From positions 1-64,000 of the forward strand of contig NZ_SCSK01000053.1 in assembly GCF_004297875.1 (NCBI RefSeq): a DNA stretch of 64,000 nt, written 5' to 3'. Below, in pieces: positions 36,877 through 46,723 of this stretch. The first letter of the stretch is position 1. The number at the start of each line of letters is the position of its first letter. Origin of the DNA: Pandoraea sp. (GTDB taxonomy: Bacteria > Pseudomonadota > Gammaproteobacteria > Burkholderiales > Burkholderiaceae). Both the position numbers and the translations under genes were made by a program. The notes beneath the pieces were generated by a model. The model saw only the letters and a program-made list of their open reading frames with translations. It made no database searches and was not told the origin of the DNA.

Positions 36877-39800
36877 CGATCGTCCTCGCCTTTGTCCGCC
36901 ATGGCTGTCGGGTCTGATCGCCCTGGGTATCGTATTGGCCCTGGCGGCGGCCTATCCGCGCGGCGGCATGCAGGCCCGCCTGCTGGCCGCATCGCCGCCG
37001 AGCGAAGTCACGGTCGCCTACATCGAGGCGTGGCTTCGCATTGAGCCCAACTCGCCGACCTACCTGAGTTTGCTTGTCGATCAGTACATGGGGCTGGGGC
37101 AATGGGAGAAAGCCGAGCTGGCCGCGCAAAAGCTGGCGCTGATGGGCGGCGAAGACGGCCGCGCCAGGGCGCTGCTGATTCAGCTCACGGCGGCCGAGCG
37201 ACGGGCCTACGCGGTTAGGCCGGACGACCCACAGCGCCCGGCGCTGATGGTCAAATATATCGCGCTGCTCGAGCGCACTACCCAGCGCACCTGGGATGTA
37301 CCGGTGATGCGAGAGCTGGCGGCCAAGGCGCGCGCGGCGGGCGCGACCGGCGTGATGCTGCATTTTTACCGCGAGCTGGCCGCGGCCGACAGTGCCAATC
37401 GCGCTGAATGGGACGAAAAACTCGCTACCGAGGCGCTGGCCCAGCAATCGTACGCCGACGCCGCCAATGCCTACTTCGCCGCGCAGGATGCGGCGCAGAC
37501 CTTGCCGGACAAGCGACGCTATTTCATCGCGGCGCTCAAGGTGCTGGTCTCGGGCAATCAGGTCGGGCAAGCCTGTGATGAGGCCGCCAAACGCATCGGC
37601 GTGCTGGCCGAAGATCCGCAAACCTTGCGCTATCTGATCGGTCTGGCACGCCAGGCGCATCGCACGGACCTGATGAAGCGCTATGCGCGCGCCCTGGGCC
37701 AACTCTCCAGTCTTGAACCGGCCGGCCCGCACGTTGCGACCTTTGCGGCGGCGAACTCGCCCGGCACGGCCCGCCATCGGCCGGTCTATCTGGATGGGTA
37801 CGAAGCAAGCCTGCGCGGTGTTCGATTCGGTGGCGCCAGACTTCGACTGATCGCCGCGACGGCCCCGGCGGGTGCCAACGCGGTGACCCCCAGCGATTAC
37901 GATCTCGCCTTCAAGGCCTTTGTCGAGAGCGGAGCGCTCGACGACGCCGAGAAACTTGCCGAGCAGGCGCTCGCGCACCATCTGGACCCGCTCGTCTGGA
38001 CCCGTCGGCTGGCGCAAGTCGCGCAATGGAATAATCACCCGGCGCTGGCGCTCAAGTATTGGCTGGCGTTCGCGCGCGACTCCGGTAACGACGAAGCGTG
38101 GCAAAACGTCCTGAAGCTGGCGCCGCAACTGGATGACGATACCGCCTATGTTGCGGCCTTGACCCAAGAGGCAGATCGCCAACCCGCGAATCTGGCCTTG
38201 AAAGACCAGTTGATCAACGCCTATGAGCGCCTCGGCCAGCCGCAACAAGCGCTCGACTACCTGAAGCAACGCGCGGTAGGCGCGCAGCGAGAGCCGCTGC
38301 TCGAGCGCTATGCGCTCGTCGCCGAGCGGGCAGGGCAAGATAACGAGGCGCTGCGCACCTACCGCGTTCTGCAAACCGAATTCGGGCCGAACGCCAAATA
38401 TGCGCTGCATATCGCCAACCTCGAATACCAGCAGGGGCACTACGACGCGGCGCTCGATGCGTTGCGGCGGGTTCGCGACAAGACGCCGAGCCTTCCGCAG
38501 GACGCACTGTACTGGCGTACCTACAGCGAGCTGGCGCGGCTCACGCGGCATGACGAAGATGCCAACTTCGCTTATCAGCGGCTGCTGGCGACCGGACAGG
38601 CCGAGGCGACCGACTTGAGCGGCATGTCCTACTTCTATCAGGGCTATCCGATCGATGCCGGGCGCACCGCCGAAATGGCGTTCCGCAAGGACGGTTCGGC
38701 GAGGTCGCTGCAATCGGCGCTGTATTTCTATACCGTCGCCCACGCGTGGCCGCGCGTCCGGGATTTGCTGGCCAGCCTGACGCCCGCGCAACGCGACATG
38801 TTCGATCACTCGAGCGCGTTGCTCGCCGCCCGCGCGGACTATGAACGCCAGGTCGGGCAGTGGGATGCGTCGCTCGCCGATCTGCGGCGCGCGGCGTCGC
38901 TATCCGATGCCAGCGACGATACCAAGGTGTCGTATCTGTGGGCGCTGATCGACTTCGGCGGTGACGGCGAGCTGCGGCAGGCGATGCGCCGGTGGCGCTC
39001 GATTGCTGACGCCAACTCGGACTACTGGGGCGCCTATGGGGCGGGCGAGGTGCGTCTGGGCGATCCGGCGCGCGCGCTCAAGTACCTGCGCCGGCAAGTG
39101 TCGCAAGCGCAGGACGATCCTCTGTGGCTGATCGCCACAGCCGACGCGGAAGCCGCCGCCGGCCATGCCGACGTCGCCTGGCGACTGCGCCGCGCGGCCT
39201 GGCGCGCCCTGCCGGCCAAACTCGCCGCGCCAGCAGCGCCGGCCGCATCAACCGGGACCGGGGCTGCGCGATCTCACGTCGCGGCCTTGCCCGGCACGCC
39301 CGAGGCGATCGCCCAGGCGCGCATGGCGCAGGTGACGCTGAGCCAGACATTCACCAACGGCGACCGCTCGCGCGATCTGCTGATTGCGTTGCTCAAGGCC
39401 GATCGCCGCGAAAACGGCAGTGCGGCGGTGGCCCGCTCCCTGCTTGGCATGCGCGCCAAGGGGCTGGCCCCCGATCTTGTGATGCCGGATCAAGTGTCCG
39501 GCAAGACCGCGCAAGCGGCCGAGGCGCGCCGGCAACTGATCAGCGCGGCGGCCAAGGACGTCGTGCAGGCATGGGCGATCAGCGGCGAACACAATGAACT
39601 CGCGCGTGCCTGGCTTGCCAGGGAATACACCGATCGCTTGCTGCAGCCGGCCGATGCGCAGATCACGCTGGCGCTGGCCGACAACGATCACGAGGCGCTG
39701 GCGCGGGCGCTCGCGCACGGGCGCGGCGGCGTGCCGGTGGGCAGTCGCATCGATGCGCTCAATCGACTGGGACGGACCGACGAGGCGGAAACGGTTGCCT

Positions 39801-40789
39801 TTCGTGCCGTCCAGGGTGCGCCGGACAACGACGAACTGCAGGAGTCGCTGCGCGAGACGCTGCTGCGCGACCGCCCGGCGCTTGGCGCCGATGTCTTCGG
39901 CACCCGCGCCAGCCCGCTCAACAGTATCACCAGCTCGCTGCTGGGCGGTGTTGCCTTGACCGGCAGGCTTGCTTTGATTATCGAGGCGATCCAGCGCAAT
40001 CAGCACTCGGCCGATACCAGTCAACTGGCCTGGGTGCCTGCGCAAGACCGCTCGTTCGAGGCCACCTTGCGCGACCATACGGTAGAGCGCGACCTGTCGG
40101 CAAGCGTCGGACATCGCAATGCGGTCAACTCCTTCTATACCTTCAAGGTGCACGGCGAATTCAACCGGCGTGGGCCGCTGACCACGGACATTACCGCCGG
40201 GCTCAACCAGTTCACCGACATCTCGCCGCAGATGCAAGTCGCCTCGACCAAAGACATGCTGCGCATGGGAGCGCTGTGGGATACGCAAACGCGCTGGTTC
40301 ATGCAGGGCAGCGCCGAGGTCGATGGATTTCACGCGCAGGATCGCACCTACCTGGGGCGCGGCGTGATTCTCGCTGCCGAATTGGGTTACCGCCTGCGGC
40401 TTGGTTATCCCGACTGGAACGTGCGCCTGACTGGCGAGCGCGGCATTTATACCGCCAGCGGCAACGTGATCCCCTCGCTGGCGCGATTGCTGCCGGCGGG
40501 CCAGACGCCCACGGCGGACCAATTCATGCCGCAAAGTGTGACGCGTTATGGCCTGATGACCGGATTCGGCATGGATTACGAGAACGCCTATCGGCATGCC
40601 TGGGTTCCGTATCTCGACGTCGGTGTGGTGCACGACAGCATCGAGGGATGGGGTCCGCAGGTCAACGTGGGCCTGGCAGGCTCGATTTTTGGCAACGATC
40701 ATGCGCGCGTGTATTACTCGCATGAGGCAGTGACCGGCGGCGGAGCGTCGGTGACGCAACTCGGCGTGGCGTACCGTTTGTACTACTAG
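36869..40789 (+). CDS. pelB: PelB-like TPR / outer membrane beta-barrel protein
   Basis: 1306 aa with TPR-like repeats and a C-terminal barrel-like region ending TQLGVAYRLYY; GTG start overlaps pelA. Confidence 0.88.
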   Translation: MNSDRPRLCPPWLSGLIALGIVLALAAAYPRGGMQARLLAASPPSEVTVAYIEAWLRIEPNSPTYLSLLVDQYMGLGQWEKAELAAQKLALMGGEDGRARALLIQLTAAERRAYAVRPDDPQRPALMVKYIALLERTTQRTWDVPVMRELAAKARAAGATGVMLHFYRELAAADSANRAEWDEKLATEALAQQSYADAANAYFAAQDAAQTLPDKRRYFIAALKVLVSGNQVGQACDEAAKRIGVLAEDPQTLRYLIGLARQAHRTDLMKRYARALGQLSSLEPAGPHVATFAAANSPGTARHRPVYLDGYEASLRGVRFGGARLRLIAATAPAGANAVTPSDYDLAFKAFVESGALDDAEKLAEQALAHHLDPLVWTRRLAQVAQWNNHPALALKYWLAFARDSGNDEAWQNVLKLAPQLDDDTAYVAALTQEADRQPANLALKDQLINAYERLGQPQQALDYLKQRAVGAQREPLLERYALVAERAGQDNEALRTYRVLQTEFGPNAKYALHIANLEYQQGHYDAALDALRRVRDKTPSLPQDALYWRTYSELARLTRHDEDANFAYQRLLATGQAEATDLSGMSYFYQGYPIDAGRTAEMAFRKDGSARSLQSALYFYTVAHAWPRVRDLLASLTPAQRDMFDHSSALLAARADYERQVGQWDASLADLRRAASLSDASDDTKVSYLWALIDFGGDGELRQAMRRWRSIADANSDYWGAYGAGEVRLGDPARALKYLRRQVSQAQDDPLWLIATADAEAAAGHADVAWRLRRAAWRALPAKLAAPAAPAASTGTGAARSHVAALPGTPEAIAQARMAQVTLSQTFTNGDRSRDLLIALLKADRRENGSAAVARSLLGMRAKGLAPDLVMPDQVSGKTAQAAEARRQLISAAAKDVVQAWAISGEHNELARAWLAREYTDRLLQPADAQITLALADNDHEALARALAHGRGGVPVGSRIDALNRLGRTDEAETVAFRAVQGAPDNDELQESLRETLLRDRPALGADVFGTRASPLNSITSSLLGGVALTGRLALIIEAIQRNQHSADTSQLAWVPAQDRSFEATLRDHTVERDLSASVGHRNAVNSFYTFKVHGEFNRRGPLTTDITAGLNQFTDISPQMQVASTKDMLRMGALWDTQTRWFMQGSAEVDGFHAQDRTYLGRGVILAAELGYRLRLGYPDWNVRLTGERGIYTASGNVIPSLARLLPAGQTPTADQFMPQSVTRYGLMTGFGMDYENAYRHAWVPYLDVGVVHDSIEGWGPQVNVGLAGSIFGNDHARVYYSHEAVTGGGASVTQLGVAYRLYY

Positions 40790-40861
40790 CGCGCCGAGAC
40801 GGAAGAGGCGGGCATCGCGCGGCTAGTGGCCGCTGTTTCATCAAAACCGGAGAGGAAGAAA

Positions 40862-41401
40862 ATGAAAGGCTTGAGAGCGGGAAATATTTATCGGCTGATC
40901 GGCGCCGTGCTGCTGGCTGTGCTGGCGGGCTGCTCCACGATCGACGCGGGACATGCGCCCGCCCTGAGCAAGACCGACAACTGGGCGCTGTTGCCGGTAG
41001 CGAACTACACGGAAACGCCGGAAGCGGGCAAACGCGCCGAGAGCATCGCACAGAGCGTGCTGCAGCAGGATGGCTTCACCAACCTGTGGCAATACCCCGG
41101 CGATAACGATACCGACGCGCTGCTCAACGGTCACCCCAATGCCGCGCGAGCCAAGGCGCTGGCATGGGCGCGCAAGGCGGGCGCTCGCTACGCGCTGACC
41201 GGCTCGGTGCAGGAATGGCGTTACAAGGTCGGCGTGGACGGCGAGCCGGTGGCCGGCTTGACGTTCGACGTGATCGACGTGAGCACGGGCAAGATCGTGT
41301 GGAGTGCCACGGGCAGCCGCAGCGGTTGGAGTCGCTCGAGTCTGGCCGGCGTCGGTCAAACGCTGATCCGCCAGTTGCTGGCCCCGCTCGCGCAACGCTG
41401 A
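40862..41401 (+). CDS. pelC: PelC-like outer membrane lipoprotein
   Basis: Lipobox LLAVLAGC; NWALLPVANYTETPEAGKRAESIAQSVLQQDG; position in operon. Confidence 0.85.
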   Translation: MKGLRAGNIYRLIGAVLLAVLAGCSTIDAGHAPALSKTDNWALLPVANYTETPEAGKRAESIAQSVLQQDGFTNLWQYPGDNDTDALLNGHPNAARAKALAWARKAGARYALTGSVQEWRYKVGVDGEPVAGLTFDVIDVSTGKIVWSATGSRSGWSRSSLAGVGQTLIRQLLAPLAQR

Positions 41402-41402
41402 G

Positions 41403-42797
41403 GTGTCCGCCGTGCAAACCGATAAGCAAACATCGCCGCCGCAAGCGCGGGCCTCAGATCCACTCGGGAACGTCGGCTACTACGGCCGTTTGCTTGCACC
41501 GGCGCTCACGCGTCCCGTTGCCGTCGTGGAAGTCATCTGCGTGATGGCGCTGGTGATCGGTTGCAGTTACTTGCTGCGACCTGCGGATCCGCTGTTGCTG
41601 CATATCGGCTTTCCGTGGCTGTGGCTGGTCGCCGCGATCATGGCACTGCGCTACGGCGCGTTGCTCGGTGTGCTGGCAGGAATCTGCATCACCGCTGCCT
41701 GGTACGGATTTTACGGGCACGCGGCAGGCGCGGAATTTCCGGCCATGTTCTTCGTCGGCGGTCTGGCGCTGGTGGTGATCTCGGGACATTTTTGCGACAT
41801 CTGGGGCAATCGCGCCAATCGCATCAGCAGCATCAACACCTATCTGAGCGACCGGCTGGTAGCGATTACGAACAATCACTACCTGCTGCGCATCTCGCAC
41901 GATCGGCTCGAGCATGACGTGCTGACCCGGCCGGTCACGATGCGCGATGCGATCATGCGCTTGCGGGATTTCTCGCCAGCCCGGAACAACGCTGCGCCCG
42001 ATGCGCCGTTGCCCAACGTTCAGGGCATGCTGGAATTCGCCGCGTTGACCTGCCAAATCGGCGACGCATCGATATTTCCCGTGACAAAGGGCCGTGTCGA
42101 GCGTGTGGCCGCCGCGTCGGTAGGGGAGTCCTTCGAAGTCGATTCCGACGATCCGCTATTGCGTGATTGTCTTGAGAAGAGCGCGCTTTCGCATTTGCGC
42201 GAGCTCGATGAAACGGGCCGCAGCGCCTATCTGGTATGCGCTCCGCTGATCGCGGCATCTGGCAAGCTGATCGGGGTGCTGGTTGTGCGGCGCATGGCCT
42301 TTTTGTCGCTCAATCAGGACAACCTGCAACTGCTGCTGGTGCTGCTCGGCTACTACGCCGACAGCGTCGAACATCGCGCGATGGTCGACGCGATCACCCA
42401 GCGCGTGCCCGATTGCCCCTATGATTTTGCACTCGAACTGGCCCGTCTGACGCATATGAAGCGCGCCAGCAATATCGATTCCGCGCTGGTGGCACTGGTG
42501 TTCGCCCGCGACGCCGACGGCGATTCGCTGTTCGATCAGGTGACCCGGACGCGGCGTGCGCTGGACGTGCTCTGGGCGTTGCGCGATGACGAGCGTCAGG
42601 TGGCGATCACCCTCATGCCGCTGACCGACGACAACGGCATCAACGGCTATCTGATGCGCACCGAAAACACCCTGAAAAGCCAGTTTTCGACCGACTTCGA
42701 AAAATCGCGTGTCGCGGTGCATACGGTTGCGGTCAGCCCGACCGATCCTGGCGACGTGTTGCAGCGTTTGCTCCAACGGTGCGGCCATCATGGCTAA
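41403..42797 (+). CDS. pelD: PelD-like c-di-GMP receptor (TM + GAF + degenerate GGDEF)
   Basis: N-terminal TM helices, GAF-like central region, C-terminal degenerate GGDEF with RALD (RxxD); position in operon. Confidence 0.85.
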   Translation: MSAVQTDKQTSPPQARASDPLGNVGYYGRLLAPALTRPVAVVEVICVMALVIGCSYLLRPADPLLLHIGFPWLWLVAAIMALRYGALLGVLAGICITAAWYGFYGHAAGAEFPAMFFVGGLALVVISGHFCDIWGNRANRISSINTYLSDRLVAITNNHYLLRISHDRLEHDVLTRPVTMRDAIMRLRDFSPARNNAAPDAPLPNVQGMLEFAALTCQIGDASIFPVTKGRVERVAAASVGESFEVDSDDPLLRDCLEKSALSHLRELDETGRSAYLVCAPLIAASGKLIGVLVVRRMAFLSLNQDNLQLLLVLLGYYADSVEHRAMVDAITQRVPDCPYDFALELARLTHMKRASNIDSALVALVFARDADGDSLFDQVTRTRRALDVLWALRDDERQVAITLMPLTDDNGINGYLMRTENTLKSQFSTDFEKSRVAVHTVAVSPTDPGDVLQRLLQRCGHHG

Positions 42798-43794
42798 GAT
42801 GCTGCGCTCATTACTGTTTGGCGTGCTGGCGCTGCTCGCGCAAGGCAAGGCGGTCTATTCGTTGTGGCACCCGCTTGGCGGGATCGATCCGATGGTCGTG
42901 TTCTTTGTCTGGCAAGCGTTGGCCGCGCTGGCAACCGCGTTGTTCGTGAGTGACATTCTGCCGCCGCATTACCGCCGGGCGAGGAGCGGCGCGTTTGTGC
43001 ATGTTTTTGTCATTTGCCTGTTTCTCCCGGTCGCCGGCCTGGTGCTGTTTCTCAGCTTGATCCTCGTGGCGCTGATGTTCCCCACGCCGCCCGATGACGT
43101 CCCGATCGAGGCCGTCGAGGCGCCGCAATTTGCCACCTATCTGGTCTCCCGTGTGACCCACGGCACGGGCGCCCGGTTGCGCGCTCGCCTGGAGAATCTG
43201 CGCGCGCCCGCCGGCGATCGCGTCGCCGCGCTGGTCGCCATGCAATCGCTGCCGTCGCGCATCAGCAGCGGGCTGCTGCACGACTTGCTGTCCGACCCCA
43301 TCGAGGAGATTCGCCTGTTGGCTTACGGCATTGTCGATGGCACCGAAAAGGAGATCATGCAAAAGATCTTCGTGGCCAGGGCGCAGCTCGAGCGGGCCGC
43401 CGGCGGGAGCGAGCGGGGGCTGGCCTGCTCCCGCCTGGCCGAACTGTATTGGGAATTGATTTATCAGCATCTGGTGCAGGGCGAGGTCTACCGCTATACC
43501 CTCGAGCAGGTAGAGTCGTTTGCGCAACAGGCCCTGGCGCAAGGACAGGAGGCCGCCGTGATGTGCTATCTGCTCGGGCGCTGCGCGTTGCTGCGCAACG
43601 CTGCCGAGCGCGCGGAGGAATTCTTCCGGCGCGCCCAGGCGTTGCGCTTTCCGGCCGACCGGCTGGCGCCCTGGCTGGCCGAAGTGGCGTTTCTCAAGGG
43701 TGACTACGAGCGCATTCCGCCATTGCTCGATACACTCAACAAGGCGACGGCCACGCCTTTTCTGCAACCCATCGTGCGCTATTGGTCTCAATGA
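42790..43794 (+). CDS. pelE: PelE-like membrane protein
   Basis: Two N-terminal TM helices followed by TPR-like region; overlaps pelD by 8 nt and pelF by ATGA. Confidence 0.82.
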   Translation: MAKMLRSLLFGVLALLAQGKAVYSLWHPLGGIDPMVVFFVWQALAALATALFVSDILPPHYRRARSGAFVHVFVICLFLPVAGLVLFLSLILVALMFPTPPDDVPIEAVEAPQFATYLVSRVTHGTGARLRARLENLRAPAGDRVAALVAMQSLPSRISSGLLHDLLSDPIEEIRLLAYGIVDGTEKEIMQKIFVARAQLERAAGGSERGLACSRLAELYWELIYQHLVQGEVYRYTLEQVESFAQQALAQGQEAAVMCYLLGRCALLRNAAERAEEFFRRAQALRFPADRLAPWLAEVAFLKGDYERIPPLLDTLNKATATPFLQPIVRYWSQ

Positions 43795-45344
43795 ACTCAG
43801 ATCTCCATCGCCGCGCGGCTTCGGCCGATATCGCCTTGCTGCTCGAGGGCACGTTCCCCTATGTGCGCGGGGGTGTCTCGGCGTGGGTCAATCAGATGAT
43901 CCGCGCCTTTCCGGAATTCACATTCGCGATTGCCTTCATCGGCAGCCGGCGCGACGATTATGGCGGCGCGCACTACGCGCTGCCCGACAACGTGGTGCAC
44001 TTCGAGGAACACTACCTGTACGATTTCGAGACGGACAAGCCGGTGATCAGCAGCCAGGGCGACCGTCAAGCGTTCGAGCACGTCGCGCGCATGCACGATG
44101 AACTCAAGCAGCACAAGCACGCCGGGGCGATCGGCAAACTGATGCGCGAACTGATGCCGATGCTCGAGGAGGGCGGACCGATCAGCGAACAGGAATTCCT
44201 GCACAGCCAGCGCTCGTGGGATGTCATCACCGACCGCTACAACCGGTTTTGCACCGATCCGTCGTTCACCGACTATTTCTGGACGGTGCGCATCATGCAC
44301 AAGCCCTTGTGGCAACTGGCGCGGATCGCCGAGAGGCTGCCACAGGCCAAGATCTACCACACGGTGTCGACCGGTTACGCCGGGTTTCTCGGTGCGCTGC
44401 TGCATTTTCGCCATGGCCGCCCGTTGCTGGTGTCGGAGCACGGCATTTATACGAAAGAGCGCAAGATCGACCTGTTGCAAAGTCAGTGGATTCGCGACAA
44501 CCGCGGTATTTTCGAGCGCGACGTCTCGCAAGTCGGCTACTTCCAGGAACTGTGGGTGCGCTTTTTCGAGGCGATCGGGCGCATTGCCTACGAGGCGGCC
44601 AGCGATATCGTCGCGCTCTACGAAGGCAATCGCCTGCGCCAGTTGGAGGACGGCGCCCCGCCGGACAAGACCTGCAGTATTCCGAACGGCATTGCCGTGG
44701 CGCAGTTTGCGCCGCTGCGCGCCCAGCGCCCGGCGAGCGTGCCGCCGGTGGTGGCGCTGATCGGCCGGGTCGTGCCGATCAAGGACATCAAGACATTCAT
44801 TCGCGCGATGTTCATCGTCAAGCGCCAGTTGCCGGCGGCGCAGGGGTGGATCATCGGCCCGGAAACCGAGGATCCCGATTATGCGCAGGAGTGCCGCGAC
44901 CTGATCGACAGCCTGGGCATGCAGGAAAGCATCAAAATGATGGGTTTTCGCCAGATCCGCGAACTGTTGCCGGACGTCGGCCTGGTGGCCCTGAGCTCGA
45001 TCAGCGAGGCCTTGCCGCTGGTCGTGCTCGAGGCCTTTGCCGCGGGCGTGCCGGTCGTGACCACCGACGTCGGTTCCTGCCGGCAACTGGTCGAGGGGCT
45101 CGATGGCGACGACAGGGCGCTGGGCGCCGCCGGCAAGGTGGTGCAGATCGCCGATCCGGAGAAATTTGCCCAGGCGGTGCTGGCGCTGCTCGGCGACGAA
45201 GACGCGTGGCGAGCCGCGCAGCGAGCTGGCATCGCGCGCGTCGAGCGTTACTATACGCACACGCTGATGGAAGACAGCTACCGGTCGCTGTATCGCAAGC
45301 TGATCGCGGACAGTGCCGGGCAACAATCCTCGGAGACGCAATAA
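43791..45344 (+). CDS. pelF: PelF-like glycosyltransferase (GT4)
   Basis: DIALLLEGTFPYVRGGVSAWVNQMIRAFPEFTFAIAFIGS...ALIGRVVPIKDIKTFIRA...VALSSISEALPLVVLEAFAAGVPVVTTDVGSCRQLVEG. Confidence 0.93.
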   Translation: MNSDLHRRAASADIALLLEGTFPYVRGGVSAWVNQMIRAFPEFTFAIAFIGSRRDDYGGAHYALPDNVVHFEEHYLYDFETDKPVISSQGDRQAFEHVARMHDELKQHKHAGAIGKLMRELMPMLEEGGPISEQEFLHSQRSWDVITDRYNRFCTDPSFTDYFWTVRIMHKPLWQLARIAERLPQAKIYHTVSTGYAGFLGALLHFRHGRPLLVSEHGIYTKERKIDLLQSQWIRDNRGIFERDVSQVGYFQELWVRFFEAIGRIAYEAASDIVALYEGNRLRQLEDGAPPDKTCSIPNGIAVAQFAPLRAQRPASVPPVVALIGRVVPIKDIKTFIRAMFIVKRQLPAAQGWIIGPETEDPDYAQECRDLIDSLGMQESIKMMGFRQIRELLPDVGLVALSSISEALPLVVLEAFAAGVPVVTTDVGSCRQLVEGLDGDDRALGAAGKVVQIADPEKFAQAVLALLGDEDAWRAAQRAGIARVERYYTHTLMEDSYRSLYRKLIADSAGQQSSETQ

Positions 45345-46723
45345 TGGCCGGTATCGGTTTCGAGCTGCGTAAGATACTCAAGCGCGATAGCCTGACCGGT
45401 ACGCTGACCGCTTACGGCTACGCCGGCATCATCAGCGCCGGGCCCCTGGTGCTATCGATTCTGGGCATGCTGCTCATCGGCCTGCTCAGCCTGTCGACGG
45501 TGGAGCCGCCGGTGCGGATCGTGCAGTTCCAGATTTCCGTCACCTACCTGATGGCCGTCAGCCTGATCGTCACCGGCGCATTGCAGTTGTCGTTCACGCG
45601 TTTCATTTCCGATCGCCTGTTCGAACGGCGACCCGATCGCGTGCTGCCGAACTACAACGCTGTGGCGCTCGTCACGACCGTGATCACCGGCTTGTCGGGC
45701 CTGATCCTCGCCTTGACGGCATTTCGACACGAATCGACGCTTTACCGCCTGCTGATGCTGGCCGGGTTTGTGATCATCAGCAATATCTGGATCGGTGTGA
45801 TTTTCCTTACCAGCGTCAAGCAATATCGGGCTGTTCTGGCGATTTTCTTCGTCGGCTATCTTGCCACGGTGATTTTTGCCGTCGCGCTCAACCGCTATGG
45901 CCTGAATGGTTTGATGGGCGGTTTTGTGATTGGCCACTTGATCCTGCTGGTCGGCCTGACCAGCCTGATCCATCGCAACTACCGCTCCGACGACTACATT
46001 GCGTGGGAAGTTTTCGACCGACGCTTTGCCTATCCGAGCCTGATGTTCGTTGGCGTGTTGTTCAATCTGGGCGTGTGGCTGGACAAATTCATGTTCTGGT
46101 TTTCTCCGGCGACCGGGCATGTGGTGATCGGCCCGTTGCGTGCATCACTCATTTACGACTTGCCGGTCTTTATCTCGTATCTTTGCGTGATTCCCGGCAT
46201 GGCTGTGTTTTTGCTGCGTATCGAGACCGATTTCGTCGACTACTACGATGCCTATTACGACGCCATCCGCAGCGGCGGTACGCTGAAGTACATCCAGGAC
46301 ATGCGTGACATGATGGTGCGCAGCGTGCGCACCGGCCTGTATGAAATCCTCAAAATCCAGGCATTGGTCACCTTGCTGATCTTTGCGTTCGGCGACAAAC
46401 TGCTTCGCCTGCTTGGCATCTCGACGCTTTACCTGCCGCTATTGCACATCGATGTGATCTCGGCGAGCCTGCAAGTGCTGTTCCTGGGCGCGCTCAACAT
46501 CTTCTTCTACCTCGACCGGCGTCGCGTGGTGCTGGGGCTCACAGCCACCTTCGTGGTGCTTAGCGGCCTGTTTACCTGGATCACCCTGGAGGCGGGGCCG
46601 AACACCTACGGTTATGGCTATGCCGGTGCGCTTCTGGTGGTGATGCTGCTGTCGGTGGACATGCTCGACCGGCGCTTCGCCTCGCTCGAGTATGACACCT
46701 ATATGCTGCAGAAAGATGCGTGA
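45344..46723 (+). CDS. pelG: PelG-like multi-spanning membrane protein
   Basis: MAGIGFELRKILKRDSLTGTLTAYGYAGIISAGPLVLSILGMLLIGLLS; ~12 TM helices; TAATG overlap with pelF. Confidence 0.93.
   Translation: MAGIGFELRKILKRDSLTGTLTAYGYAGIISAGPLVLSILGMLLIGLLSLSTVEPPVRIVQFQISVTYLMAVSLIVTGALQLSFTRFISDRLFERRPDRVLPNYNAVALVTTVITGLSGLILALTAFRHESTLYRLLMLAGFVIISNIWIGVIFLTSVKQYRAVLAIFFVGYLATVIFAVALNRYGLNGLMGGFVIGHLILLVGLTSLIHRNYRSDDYIAWEVFDRRFAYPSLMFVGVLFNLGVWLDKFMFWFSPATGHVVIGPLRASLIYDLPVFISYLCVIPGMAVFLLRIETDFVDYYDAYYDAIRSGGTLKYIQDMRDMMVRSVRTGLYEILKIQALVTLLIFAFGDKLLRLLGISTLYLPLLHIDVISASLQVLFLGALNIFFYLDRRRVVLGLTATFVVLSGLFTWITLEAGPNTYGYGYAGALLVVMLLSVDMLDRRFASLEYDTYMLQKDA

Noticed and set aside
36857-38809. 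650-aa minus-strand ORF opposite pelB
   Set aside because: Antisense to a well-supported TPR/PelB protein; Arg/Gly/Gln-rich with no recognisable domain.
39248-40759. 503-aa minus-strand ORF opposite the 3' half of pelB
   Set aside because: Antisense GC artefact; the opposite strand encodes the barrel region of PelB.
43797-45341. 514-aa minus-strand ORF covering almost exactly pelF
   Set aside because: Mirror-frame ORF; pelF has clear GT4 motifs and overlapping start/stop coupling with its neighbours.
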